A stretch of DNA of 64,000 nt. Source: Solwaraspora sp. WMMD791 (GTDB lineage Bacteria > Actinomycetota > Actinomycetes > Mycobacteriales > Micromonosporaceae). Each line of letters starts with the position of its first letter. Position 1 is the stretch's first letter. Below are positions 17,605-27,077 of this stretch, piece after piece. The position numbers and the translations under genes were made by a program. A model generated the notes under the pieces. It did not search any database, had not been told where the DNA came from, and saw nothing but the letters and a program-made list of their open reading frames with translations. The DNA is taken from NCBI RefSeq assembly GCF_029581195.1, contig NZ_CP120737.1, forward strand, positions 2,356,001 to 2,420,000, written 5' to 3'.

Positions 17605-18585
17605 TCAGCGGACCAGGAGGTCTGGCCCGAGAACGAACTCCGGGTCGACCTGGCCGGCGAGGTCCTCGCCGACCCGGTCGTTGGCCCAGGCGGTGGCGTT
17701 GCGCAGGTGGAACTCCACTGCCTGCCGGGTGTAGCTGGCCCAGTCCTTCACACAAGCATCGACGGTTGTACGCATCGTGTCCAGTGCGTCACGGTTGGTT
17801 GGCTCCATCGCGGTGATCGGCTGGTGTCGACCGCGTTCGGCCGCCTTGACGAACGCCGACCGGCCGATCCAGGTCAGCAGGTCGTCGCCGACGTGTTCCC
17901 GCAGGAAGTCCACGTCCGACTCGTCGTCGATCTTGTTGCCGACCACGTGCACCCGTACGCCGTAGTCGCGGGCGTAGCCGACGTACTGCCGGTAGACGCC
18001 GACGCTGCGTACGGTCGGTTCGCAGACCAGGAAGGTCGCATCGAAGCGGGTGAACAGCCCGGAGGCGAACGAGTCGGCGCCGGCGGTCATGTCCACGACC
18101 ACGTACTCGCCAGGGCCGTCGACCAGGTGGTTGAGCAGCAGCTCGACCGCGCCGACCTTGGAGTGGTAGCAGGCCACCCCGAGGTCGTCGGTGGCGAACG
18201 GCCCGGTGACCGCCAGCCGGATGCCGGCGACCTCGCGTACCAGCGCGTCGTAGATCGGATTGGCCCCGGCCACGGTGAGCAGCCGGGAGCCGCGGCCGGG
18301 CGGGGTGGTCTTGACCATGGCGGCCGCCGAGCTGATCCGGGGGTTGTCCCCGCGCAGGTACTCCTTGATGTCGGCCATGTGGTCACCGAGCGCCGGCAGC
18401 AGCACCGCTTCGTCGTCGCTGGCCCCGAGGGCGGCGGCGAGATGCTGGTTGATGTCGGCGTCGATGGCCAGCAACGGCGACGGCCCGCCGTCGACCCCGA
18501 CCGCCGTGGCCGCCAGATGGCGGGCGAACAGCGCCGCGAGGGTGGTCTTGCCGCTGCCGCCCTTACCGACAAAACAGATCTTCAC
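17605..18585 (-). CDS. CooC/MinD-like P-loop ATPase
   Basis: A 326-residue deviant-Walker-A ATPase of the SIMIBI class. It begins KICFVGKGGSGKTTLAALFAR with the two-lysine P-loop GKGGSGKTT, then LLAIDADINQHLA, DYVVVDMTAG-like EYVVVDMTAGADSFASG, and HVVGNKIDDESD. The GTG at 18585 was chosen because GGGAG stands seven bases upstream and the P-loop follows at once. CooC proteins handle metal insertion into enzymes, but no CO dehydrogenase is nearby; the actual client is unknown, possibly the two cotranscribed genes. A perfect inverted repeat lies in its promoter region. Confidence 0.82.
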   Translation of the reverse strand: MKICFVGKGGSGKTTLAALFARHLAATAVGVDGGPSPLLAIDADINQHLAAALGASDDEAVLLPALGDHMADIKEYLRGDNPRISSAAAMVKTTPPGRGSRLLTVAGANPIYDALVREVAGIRLAVTGPFATDDLGVACYHSKVGAVELLLNHLVDGPGEYVVVDMTAGADSFASGLFTRFDATFLVCEPTVRSVGVYRQYVGYARDYGVRVHVVGNKIDDESDVDFLREHVGDDLLTWIGRSAFVKAAERGRHQPITAMEPTNRDALDTMRTTVDACVKDWASYTRQAVEFHLRNATAWANDRVGEDLAGQVDPEFVLGPDLLVR

Positions 18586-18621
18586 CGCAGGTCTCCCAAA
18601 CATCTCAACAGGTACGCTTAC

Positions 18622-18640
18622 ATTGGAAGTCATTTCCAAT
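18622..18640. promoter_or_regulatory. Operator-like inverted repeat ATTGGAA-n5-TTCCAAT
   Basis: Seven-base perfect arms (18622-18628, 18634-18640) lie in the 114-bp gap between the divergent CooC-like ATPase and membrane-protein genes. On the minus strand a TTGACG lies just upstream and the right arm overlaps a possible -10 (TCCAAT), so a dimeric repressor bound here could block transcription of the ATPase operon. This is inferred from layout only. Confidence 0.45.
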
Positions 18641-18687
18641 AACTTCGTCAAGTCCAGGTACGGCACGGGCGTGTCGGGCGAAATTGG

Positions 18688-18693
18688 TAATCT
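18688..18693 (+). promoter_or_regulatory. -10 box of leaderless transcript (membrane protein)
   Basis: TAATCT stands six bases before the GTG at 18700; no ribosome-binding site is present. Confidence 0.6.
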
Positions 18694-18699
18694 CCGCCG

Positions 18700-20646
18700 G
18701 TGCCGACCGCCCCGTCCCCGCTGCCCGACACCGCCGCGTCCGACCCGCCGGCGACCGACCGCCGTGCCCGGCCGGCGCTGCCCCGGCTGACCGGTCGACG
18801 CGCCGACCTGGCCGTGATGGTGGTCGCGCTGACGCTGGCCGGCTGGGTCACCAGCGGCCTGTGGGCCGCGCCGAACGACCGGGCGATCACCGTCAACTCC
18901 AGCGACCAGGCGCTGTTCGAATGGCTACTCGGCTACGGAGCGTACGCGCTCACCCATGGCGAGAACCCGCTGTTCACGTACCTGCTCAACGCCCCGGACG
19001 GGGTCAACCTCGCGGTCAACACCTCGATCACCGTCTACGCGGTGCTGTTCGCCCCGCTGACGTTCCTGATCGGACCGCCCGCCACCTTCCTGGTGATCCT
19101 CACCCTGAACCTGGCCGGCACCGCCGTCGCCTGGTACTGGCTGCTGTCGCGGCTGCGGACCGGATCCAGCGGCACCGGCACCGGGGCCGGCGACACCGGT
19201 ACGCCGTTCGTGCCGTCCCGACTGGCCGCCGCCGTCGGCGGGCTGTTCTGCGGCTTCGCCCCGGCGATGGTGTCGCACGCCAACGCCCACCTCAACTGGA
19301 CCGCCGGCTGGCTGGTGCCGATCATCGTCTGGCGGGTGCTCGCGCTGCGCGGCCGATCCGGCGCCGCTCCCCTGGCCAGTGGCGGCTGGGCTCGCAACGG
19401 CCTGATCCTTGGCGCGCTCGTCGCCGCCGCCTTCTCCATCGCCGCCGAGGGCCTGTTCTTCACCGCCCTGGCCTGCGGAGTCTTCCTCGGCGTCTGGGCG
19501 CTGGACCGCAGCCGCGCCGCCGAGGTCCGCGACGCGCTCCCCCGGCTGCTGCGCGGTTTGGCGGTCACCGCGGTGGTGGCGACCAGCCTGCTGGCGTACC
19601 CGCTGTATCTGCACTTCCTCGGGCCGCAGGTGTTCCACGGCACCGGCTTCGACGCCCGGATCCACAGCGAGGACCTCCTCGCCTACGGGGCGTTCCCGGA
19701 GCGGTCGCTGGCCGGGGTGGCCGGGCTGGGCACCTCGCTGGCCCCGAACGAGACCGAGGAGAACAGCTTCTTCGGCGTACCACTGCTGGTGTTGACCCTC
19801 GCCTGCCTGGCGCTGCTCTGGCGGGCCGCCGACCCCGGCCGCCGGGCCACCCTACGGGCCCTGGCCGGCACCGCCGCCGTGTTCGCCGTGCTCTCCCTCG
19901 GCCCCCGTCTGAAGATCAACGGAACGATCACCGACATCCCGTTGCCGTACGCCCCGTTGGCCGGCGCACCGGTGTTCAACGCCGCCCTGCCCGCCCGGTT
20001 GGCCATGGTCGTCACCCCGATCGTCGGCATCCTGCTGGCCCTGGCGCTGGACCTGCTCCGGCAGCGGCGCGCGACGGGCGCGAGCACGCCGCGCCGGCTC
20101 CGGCTGTGGACCGCCGGGTACGTCGTGGCACTGCTGCCGGTGGTCCCGGTCAGCCTGCTCACCGTCGAGCGCGAACCGGTCCCGCAGTTCATCACCAGCG
20201 GCCAGTGGCGTGACCACGTCAGCCCGGGTGGGGTGCTCGCCCCGGTCCCGTTCACCCTCGACGTGCTGCCCGACGGGCAACGCTGGCAGGCGTACGCCTT
20301 CGCCCACCGGCAGGGCGAGTTCGCCATCCCGTCGGGCTTCTTCCTCGGCCCCGGCGGGCCCGACGGCCGGGGCCGGATCGGGCCGGTCCCCCGCGCCACC
20401 GACGCGCTGCTGCACGAGGTCGCCCGCACCGGCGTGGTGCCGCCGGTCACCGACGCCGACCGGGCCGCCGCCCGGGCCGACCTGCGCTACTGGAACGCCG
20501 AGGTGGTGGTGCTCGCCGACCGGGTGCACGGGGCGAAGTTCCCGGTCGACGCCGACGCCCTGCTGAGGGTCACCACCGACCTGCTCGGCCCGCCGCAGCG
20601 GGTCGCCGACGTCTGGCTCTGGCCGGCACCCGACGGCGGCTGGTGA
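18700..20646 (+). CDS. Large polytopic membrane protein, GT-C/YfhO-like
   Basis: A 648-residue protein with about ten or more hydrophobic segments (for example AVMVVALTLAGWVTSGLW, FLVILTLNLAGTAVAWYW, AVLFAPLTFLIGPPATFLV). A long first extracytoplasmic loop contains NSSDQALFEWLLGYGAYAL and the HGENPLFT motif. The C-terminal 130 residues are soluble. The layout resembles GT-C-type glycosyltransferases or YfhO-like membrane proteins that act on lipid-linked sugars; this is a topology-based guess. It is divergent from the CooC-like operon and 109 bp before lipB. It is not part of the usual lip gene neighbourhood. Confidence 0.72.
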   Translation: MPTAPSPLPDTAASDPPATDRRARPALPRLTGRRADLAVMVVALTLAGWVTSGLWAAPNDRAITVNSSDQALFEWLLGYGAYALTHGENPLFTYLLNAPDGVNLAVNTSITVYAVLFAPLTFLIGPPATFLVILTLNLAGTAVAWYWLLSRLRTGSSGTGTGAGDTGTPFVPSRLAAAVGGLFCGFAPAMVSHANAHLNWTAGWLVPIIVWRVLALRGRSGAAPLASGGWARNGLILGALVAAAFSIAAEGLFFTALACGVFLGVWALDRSRAAEVRDALPRLLRGLAVTAVVATSLLAYPLYLHFLGPQVFHGTGFDARIHSEDLLAYGAFPERSLAGVAGLGTSLAPNETEENSFFGVPLLVLTLACLALLWRAADPGRRATLRALAGTAAVFAVLSLGPRLKINGTITDIPLPYAPLAGAPVFNAALPARLAMVVTPIVGILLALALDLLRQRRATGASTPRRLRLWTAGYVVALLPVVPVSLLTVEREPVPQFITSGQWRDHVSPGGVLAPVPFTLDVLPDGQRWQAYAFAHRQGEFAIPSGFFLGPGGPDGRGRIGPVPRATDALLHEVARTGVVPPVTDADRAAARADLRYWNAEVVVLADRVHGAKFPVDADALLRVTTDLLGPPQRVADVWLWPAPDGGW

Positions 20647-20742
20647 CACGATCGGCGGCATGGGCGCCCGGCAGCGGTACGGGTGACCGCCGGCGACGTG
20701 GTGAGCCGGGCCACGGATCGGCCCGACCGGCGGGTAACGCAC

Positions 20743-20748
20743 TACGCT
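20743..20748 (+). promoter_or_regulatory. -10 box of leaderless transcript (lipB)
   Basis: TACGCT lies seven bases before the GTG at 20756, with no ribosome-binding site between. Confidence 0.55.
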
Positions 20749-20755
20749 GGACGAC

Positions 20756-21397
20756 GTGACCAGCACCGTGTCCCGTCTGCGAAGTGTCCGCGCCGGAGTC
20801 GTCGACTACGGCACCGCCTGGCAGGAGCAGCGCCGGCTGCACGCCGCAGTGGTCGCCGGTGAGGAGCCGGACACCGTGCTGCTGCTGGAGCACCCCAGCG
20901 TGTACACCGCCGGCAAACGCACCGAGCCGTGGGACCGCCCGGTCGACGGCACCCCCGTGGTCGACGTCGACCGGGGCGGCAAGATCACCTGGCATGGCCC
21001 CGGTCAGCTGGTCGGTTACCCGATCGTGCGGCTGCCGGAGCCGATCGACGTGGTCGCCTACGTCCGCCGGGTCGAGCAGCTGCTGATCGACGTCTGCGCC
21101 GAGTTCGGGCTGGCCGCCACCCGGCTCGACGGCCCGAACCACAGTGGTGTGTGGGTGCCCGCCGACGAACGCGGGCCGGCCCGCAAGGTCGCGGCGATCG
21201 GCATCCGGGTCGCCCGCGGGGTCACCCAGCACGGGTTCGCGATCAACTGCGATCCGGACCTGACGGCGTACGACCGGATCGTGCCGTGCGGCCTGCGCGA
21301 CGTCGGCGTCTCCTCGCTCACCGCCGAGCTGGGCCGACCGGTCACCGTGGCCGACGTCCTGCCGGTCGTCGAGCGGCACCTGCCGACCCTCGGGTGA
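20756..21397 (+). CDS. lipB: Octanoyl-ACP:protein N-octanoyltransferase
   Basis: A 213-residue LipB that moves octanoate from acyl carrier protein to lipoyl domains (E2 and glycine-cleavage H protein). Family blocks are [12 protein letters not shown], the substrate pocket [19 protein letters not shown], the catalytic Lys in [20 protein letters not shown], and the catalytic Cys in [15 protein letters not shown]. The GTG start at 20756 has a leaderless -10. lipA follows after 78 bp with its own apparent promoter. Together the pair builds the cofactor of the sucB product encoded upstream. Confidence 0.96.
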   Translation: MTSTVSRLRSVRAGVVDYGTAWQEQRRLHAAVVAGEEPDTVLLLEHPSVYTAGKRTEPWDRPVDGTPVVDVDRGGKITWHGPGQLVGYPIVRLPEPIDVVAYVRRVEQLLIDVCAEFGLAATRLDGPNHSGVWVPADERGPARKVAAIGIRVARGVTQHGFAINCDPDLTAYDRIVPCGLRDVGVSSLTAELGRPVTVADVLPVVERHLPTLG

Positions 21398-21462
21398 GCC
21401 AACTCACCGCCGCGGCGGCGTGAGCGGGGTCGCCCACGCACCCCCGCCGACACCGGTCGGCG

Positions 21463-21468
21463 TAGGCT
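21463..21468 (+). promoter_or_regulatory. -10 box of leaderless transcript (lipA)
   Basis: TAGGCT stands seven bases before the GTG at 21476. It implies that lipA has its own promoter in addition to any read-through from lipB. Confidence 0.6.
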
Positions 21469-21475
21469 GACAAGG

Positions 21476-22417
21476 GTGACCATTGCTCCGGAGGGACGAC
21501 GTCTACTGCGCCTGGAGGCCCGCAACGCCGAGACCCCGATCGAGCGGAAACCACCGTGGATCAAGGTCAAGGCGACGATGGGGCCGGAGTTCACCCAGCT
21601 GCGCGGTCTGGTGCAGCGGGAAGGGCTGCACACCGTCTGCCAGGAGGCCGGCTGCCCCAACATCTACGAATGTTGGGAGGACCGCGAGGCCACCTTCCTG
21701 ATCGGTGGCGACCAGTGCACCCGCCGCTGCGACTTCTGCCAGATCGACACCGGCAAGCCCGCCGAGTTCGACGCCGACGAGCCACGCCGGGTCGGCGAAT
21801 CGGTCGCGGCGATGGGGCTGCGGTACGCCACGGTCACCGGGGTCGCCCGCGACGACCTGCCCGACGGCGGGGCCTGGCTGTACGCCGAGACCGTCCGGCA
21901 GATCCACGCCCTGCAGCCCGGCTGCGGCGTCGAGTTGCTGATCCCCGACTTCAATGGCGACGACCAGCAGCTCGACGAGGTCTTCGCCGCCCGACCGCAG
22001 GTGCTCGCCCACAACGTCGAGACGGTGCCCCGGATCTTCAAGCGGATCCGCCCCGGCTTCCGCTACGACCGGTCCCTCGACGTGCTCACCCGGGCCCGCG
22101 CCGCCGGCCTGGTGACCAAGTCGAACCTGATCCTCGGCCTCGGCGAGGAGCGCGACGAGGTCTCCCAGGCGTTGCGGGACCTGCACGACGCCGGCTGTGA
22201 GCTGATCACCATCACCCAGTACCTGCGCCCCACCCCGCGCCACCACCCGGTGGTGCGCTGGGTCAAGCCGGAGGAGTTCGTCGAGCTACGGGCCGAGGCC
22301 GAGCAGATCGGCTTCGCCGGGGTGATGAGCGGCCCGCTGGTGCGCTCGTCGTACCGGGCCGGGCGGCTCTACCAACAGGCGTTGCGCCAACGCGAGGTCC
22401 AGCCGACCGCCGGCTGA
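21476..22417 (+). CDS. lipA: Lipoyl synthase (radical SAM)
   Basis: A 313-residue radical SAM enzyme that inserts two sulfurs into protein-bound octanoate. The auxiliary cluster ligands [12 protein letters not shown] and the radical SAM motif CTRRCDFC are both intact, and the C-terminal RSSY serine ligand is present in [11 protein letters not shown]. The start [17 protein letters not shown] (GTG) fits the family. It follows lipB and precedes a DUF4191 gene by 33 bp. Both iron-sulfur clusters look functional. Confidence 0.97.
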   Translation: MTIAPEGRRLLRLEARNAETPIERKPPWIKVKATMGPEFTQLRGLVQREGLHTVCQEAGCPNIYECWEDREATFLIGGDQCTRRCDFCQIDTGKPAEFDADEPRRVGESVAAMGLRYATVTGVARDDLPDGGAWLYAETVRQIHALQPGCGVELLIPDFNGDDQQLDEVFAARPQVLAHNVETVPRIFKRIRPGFRYDRSLDVLTRARAAGLVTKSNLILGLGEERDEVSQALRDLHDAGCELITITQYLRPTPRHHPVVRWVKPEEFVELRAEAEQIGFAGVMSGPLVRSSYRAGRLYQQALRQREVQPTAG

Positions 22418-22437
22418 ACCGACTCGCGTCCGCCAAC

Positions 22438-22443
22438 TAGACT
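22438..22443 (+). promoter_or_regulatory. -10 box of leaderless transcript (DUF4191 gene)
   Basis: TAGACT stands seven bases before the ATG at 22451. Confidence 0.55.
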
Positions 22444-22450
22444 GCCTCGC

Positions 22451-23140
22451 ATGGCGAAACCCCAGGAGAAGGTGTCGTTCGGCCAGCGGCTGAAGCAGAT
22501 CGGCATGGTGTTCTCGTTCACCGCCAAGCGCGACAAGTGGTTCGTGCCGCTGGCGGTGGCCGCCGTCGTGCTGCCGCTGGCGGTCACCGTGCCGGTGGTG
22601 CTGGCCTGGGGTTGGATGTGGCTGCCGATCGGCATCCTGCTCGCCCTGCTCGCCCTGCTGATCGTACTCAACCTGCGGTCGAACACGGCGATGATGAACG
22701 TCGCCGAGGGGCAACCGGGTGCGGCCGCCTCGCTGTTGGAGAACATGCGGGGCGACTGGCGGGTGACGCCGGCGGTCAGCTCGACCACCCAGATGGACAT
22801 GGTCCACCTGGTGATCGGGCGTCCCGGGGTGATCCTGCTCGCCGAGGGCAACCCGCAGCGGGTCCGTGGCCTGCTCGGCCAGGAGAAGCGCCGGCTGGCG
22901 AAGGTGATCGGCAGCGCCCCGTTGTACGACTACGTGATCGGTACCGACGAGGGCGAGTTGTCCATCCGCAAGATGCGGATGACCCTGGCCCGGTTGCCCC
23001 GCAACCTCACCGGCCGCGACGTCAACGCCCTGGACAAGCGGCTGTCCGCGTTGTCGGCCCGGCCGCAGCTGCCCAAGGGCGCCATCCCGAAGAACATGCG
23101 CCCGCCCAAGGGGGCGTTCCGGCAGAGCCGGGGGCGCTGA
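22451..23140 (+). CDS. DUF4191 membrane protein
   Basis: A 229-residue protein with two adjacent membrane helices near residues 30-75 (FVPLAVAAVVLPLAVTVPVV and WMWLPIGILLALLALLIVLN) and a soluble basic C-terminal domain (VIGRPGVILLAEGNPQRVRGLL). This matches the actinobacterial DUF4191 family, which lies next to lipA in mycobacteria as well. The role is unknown; the conserved position hints at an envelope function rather than lipoylation itself. The C-terminus is rich in Lys, Arg and Pro. Confidence 0.85.
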   Translation: MAKPQEKVSFGQRLKQIGMVFSFTAKRDKWFVPLAVAAVVLPLAVTVPVVLAWGWMWLPIGILLALLALLIVLNLRSNTAMMNVAEGQPGAAASLLENMRGDWRVTPAVSSTTQMDMVHLVIGRPGVILLAEGNPQRVRGLLGQEKRRLAKVIGSAPLYDYVIGTDEGELSIRKMRMTLARLPRNLTGRDVNALDKRLSALSARPQLPKGAIPKNMRPPKGAFRQSRGR

Positions 23141-23164
23141 CCACCTGAACAGGGAAGGATCCCG

Positions 23165-23392
23165 ATGGGCCAGGGCGTGCACATGCAGGAGCTGCCGGGC
23201 ATCGGCCGGCGCTACGACGTCGATCTCGGTTCCAGCAGTCGGCGGGTGTCGGTGGTCGTCCGCCGCGACGGCACCCGCGACCTGTACGTCTTCACCTCGC
23301 GCTCGGACGAGCCGACGGCCGTGCTGGAGCTGACCGAGGAGCAGGCCCGCAAGGTCGGCGCGTTGCTCGCCGGCACCTTCTTCGAGGCGTGA
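23165..23392 (+). CDS. Minimal KhtT-like antiporter regulatory subunit
   Basis: A 75-residue protein, GGAAGGAT before the ATG at 23165. The sequence ELPGIGRRYDVDL...RRVSVVVRRDGTRDLYVF...LELTEEQARKVGALLAG matches the N-terminal half of cation/proton antiporter regulatory subunits (KhtT type). The usual C-terminal RCK/TrkA_C domain that senses ligands is absent. It ends 13 bp before the antiporter gene, so the two are coupled. It probably gates or assembles with the antiporter, but cannot sense nucleotides through an RCK_C domain. Confidence 0.78.
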   Translation: MGQGVHMQELPGIGRRYDVDLGSSSRRVSVVVRRDGTRDLYVFTSRSDEPTAVLELTEEQARKVGALLAGTFFEA

Positions 23393-23405
23393 GTCCGGGC
23401 CGTAC

Positions 23406-24935
23406 ATGCACGCTGACCTGATCGGCCTGGGCGCACTGGTGCTCATCGCCGGGCTGCTCGCCCGAGGCGGCCGCCGGCTCGGCCTGCCCACCGTGCCCTT
23501 CTTCATGCTCGCCGGGATCCTGCTCGGTCCCGCGACGCCCGGCCCGGTGCTGATCGAGCACCCCGAGGACCTGGCTCTCCTGGCCGCGCTCGGGCTGGTG
23601 CTGCTGCTGTTCAGCCTCGGCGTGGAGTTTCCCGTCGAGCAGGTCCTGGCCAGCGGCCGGCGGCTCTTCGTCGCCGCCGGCAGCTACATCGGGATGAACG
23701 TCGGTGCCGGCCTGGGACTCGGTTTCGCCCTGGGGTGGGGCACCGCCGAAGCCCTGGTGATCGGTGGGGCGCTGGGCATCTCCTCGTCGGCGATCGCCAC
23801 CAAGCTGCTGATCGAGCTGCGCCGGCTGACCAACGCCGAGACCCCGGTGATCCTCGGCATCATCGTCATCGAGGATCTGTTCCTCGCCTTCTACCTGGCA
23901 CTGCTCACCCCGGTACTGGCACCGTCGGGGTCCGCAGCCGGGCTGGTCGTCGACATCGCGGTCAGCTTCGGTTACCTGCTGCTGTTGTTCGCGGTGGCCC
24001 GTTTCGGGGCCCGACTGATCGGCCGGCTGATCGGCAGTCACGAGGACGAGATCCTGGTGATCCTGGTCGTCGGGCTGGTGCTGCTGGTCGCCGGAATCTC
24101 CGCCGAGGTCGGGGTCTCCGACGCGATCGGCGCGCTGATGATCGGCCTGGTCATTTCGCGGACCACCGTACGGGAGCGGGTCGAGCGGCTGACGCTGCCG
24201 CTGCGGGACCTGTTCGCGGCGGTCTTCTTCGTCGCGTTCGGGCTGAGCATCGACGTCGGCGAGCTGGGCGCGGTGGCGGTCCCGGTGGTCGTCGCCGTGC
24301 TGATCACGGTGACGGTGAACGTGACGGCGGGGCTGGTGACGGCGGCGCTGTTCGGGTTCAACCACCGGGGCGCGGCCAACGTGGGGCTCACCGTACTGGG
24401 CCGGGGTGAGTTCTCGCTGATCCTGGCCACGCTGGCGTTGGCGGCCGGGCTGGACGCCCGGCTCGGGCCGTTCATCGCCCTCTACGTGCTGGTGCTCGCG
24501 GTGCTCAGTCCGCTGCTGGCGGCCCAGTCGCGCTACCTGGCCCGGGTGTTCCCGGACCGGCTGCTGCGCTCGCGCTGGCGGTACGTGCGGGAGGAGACGA
24601 TGAGCACCGCCTGCCGCCACCTCGACCGGGTGGCGGTGACCGAGACGGACACCCGCGAGTGCGCGTACTGCGCGGAGACCGGCGACGACTGGGTGCAGCT
24701 GCGGATGTGCCTGACCTGCGGCGCGGTCCGCTGCTGCGACGATTCGGTGAACAAGCACGGTACGGCGCACTTCGCCGAGACCGGGCATCCGCTGATGCGT
24801 TCGTTGGAGCCGGGCGAGGACTGGTGGTACTGCTTCGAGGACCGGGTGCTGGTCCGTCAGCCGACCGGCCAGGGCGATCGGGCCGGATCAGCCCGGGACG
24901 GTGAGGACGACCGAGCCGGCGGCGCGGTCGTGTAG
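23406..24935 (+). CDS. CPA2 cation/proton antiporter fused to UBP-type zinc finger
   Basis: A 509-residue protein. Residues 1-390 or so form a CPA2 (KefB/KhtU-type) exchanger with about 12 membrane segments (LIGLGALVLIAGLLARGG, AEALVIGGALGISSSAIATKLL, VSDAIGALMIGLVISRT, LGRGEFSLILATLALAAG). From about residue 399 a soluble zinc finger of the zf-UBP family follows: CRHLD, CAYCAETGDDW, CLTCGAVRCC, HGTAHFAETGHPL, with all expected Cys/His ligands. The usual C-terminal RCK nucleotide-binding domain is missing; the zinc finger takes its place. It probably exports K+ or Na+ in exchange for H+. Its end overlaps the convergent RDD gene by 48 bp. Confidence 0.88.
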   Translation: MHADLIGLGALVLIAGLLARGGRRLGLPTVPFFMLAGILLGPATPGPVLIEHPEDLALLAALGLVLLLFSLGVEFPVEQVLASGRRLFVAAGSYIGMNVGAGLGLGFALGWGTAEALVIGGALGISSSAIATKLLIELRRLTNAETPVILGIIVIEDLFLAFYLALLTPVLAPSGSAAGLVVDIAVSFGYLLLLFAVARFGARLIGRLIGSHEDEILVILVVGLVLLVAGISAEVGVSDAIGALMIGLVISRTTVRERVERLTLPLRDLFAAVFFVAFGLSIDVGELGAVAVPVVVAVLITVTVNVTAGLVTAALFGFNHRGAANVGLTVLGRGEFSLILATLALAAGLDARLGPFIALYVLVLAVLSPLLAAQSRYLARVFPDRLLRSRWRYVREETMSTACRHLDRVAVTETDTRECAYCAETGDDWVQLRMCLTCGAVRCCDDSVNKHGTAHFAETGHPLMRSLEPGEDWWYCFEDRVLVRQPTGQGDRAGSARDGEDDRAGGAVV

Positions 24936-25298
24936 GCCCCGGCGACGCTCGTCCATGATCAGCGGCGGGATCACCAGGGCGAGCAGCAGTCCGCGCAGCA
25001 GGGCCCGGGGTACGCCGATCCGGCCGCCGTCGGCGTCGGCGACACACCGGATCCGGGCCAGCCACATCCCGGGCGTCTGGGCGAACAGGCCGAGGAAGAT
25101 GCCGTACTCGGCGATCAGCACCACGACGGGCGGCCAACCGGATCGGGCCGGGTCGGCGAAGAGTCCCGAAATGAGCACACAGAGTAACCAATCGATCACC
25201 AGCGCTCCGGTCCGCCGGAGCAGACTGGGGACCTGCCCGTCGCCGGTCACCGGGCCCCGGGCCGACCCACCGGCGGGTGTGTTTGCGCTTGCCGCCAC
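24888..25298 (-). CDS. RDD family membrane protein
   Basis: A 136-residue protein with hydrophobic stretches (TGALVIDWLLCVLISGLFAD, VVVLIAEYGIFLGLFAQTPG, LLRGLLLALVIPPLIMDE) and the family Arg/Asp residues (LRRTGALVIDW; DERRRGLHDRAAGSVVL). The GTG at 25298 is preferred because AGGGGGG stands just upstream; a GTG at 25322 would add eight residues. An RDD gene also precedes glnA1 in mycobacteria (Rv2219A by memory). The function is unknown. The 3' end overlaps the antiporter gene. Confidence 0.82.
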   Translation of the reverse strand: MAASANTPAGGSARGPVTGDGQVPSLLRRTGALVIDWLLCVLISGLFADPARSGWPPVVVLIAEYGIFLGLFAQTPGMWLARIRCVADADGGRIGVPRALLRGLLLALVIPPLIMDERRRGLHDRAAGSVVLTVPG

Positions 25299-25398
25299 GC
25301 TGTCCCCCCTCGCGATACCCACGAACGGCCAGAGTAGTCGGGGCCATCTGCCGTATCCTGCGGGGGACGATTGGCCGGGATCACGCTCCGCACGTGAC

Positions 25399-25436
25399 GT
25401 AACACGGCGGAAACATTAGAGACATGGTGGGGCAAC
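25399..25436 (+). promoter_or_regulatory. GlnR box upstream of glnA
   Basis: GTAAC-n6-GAAAC-n6-GACAT-n6-GCAAC (25399, 25410, 25421, 25432) fits the actinobacterial GlnR consensus gTnAC-n6-GaAAc repeated twice; the first pair is perfect, the fourth element matches 4 of 5 and the third is weak. It lies 59 bp before the glnA start. GlnR activates glnA under nitrogen limitation in Streptomyces, so the same is expected here. Confidence 0.75.
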
Positions 25437-25494
25437 CCCACGGCCATAGCGTCGCGACCAGCATAGCCATCAGTGCGACGTGCCAGGAGGACGT

Positions 25495-26919
<1,425 letters not shown>

Positions 26920-26930
26920 TCCGGCAGTTC

Positions 26931-26977
26931 GCGGCGGGGCCGGGTGCGAGCGTGACGCTCGCACCCGGCCCCGCCGC
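26931..26977 (+). terminator. glnA terminator hairpin (22-bp stem)
   Basis: A perfect 22-bp inverted repeat (26931-26952 and 26956-26977) with a TGA loop starts 12 bases after the glnA stop codon. The stem is very GC-rich and is followed by TTCCCCC rather than a U-tract. Confidence 0.85.
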
Positions 26978-27013
26978 CGTTCCCCCGCCAGCCCTCCCCG
27001 CGCGGCCCCTCCC

Positions 27014-27077
27014 CGACGATCTTGCACTTATCGACGGACAATTCCGACAAATCTCCTCGATAACTGCAAGATCGTCG
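27014..27077. repeat. 64-bp palindromic REP-like element
   Basis: Arms 27014-27034 and 27057-27077 are complementary over 21 bases with one mismatch; the core of the left arm is GACGATCTTGCA. The 22-base centre holds a nested CGGA-CAAT-TCCG hairpin. It is AT-richer than its surroundings and overlaps the 3' end of the mannosyltransferase gene. I recall similar CGATCTTGCA palindromes as dispersed repeats in Micromonosporaceae; no second copy occurs in this window. Confidence 0.75.
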
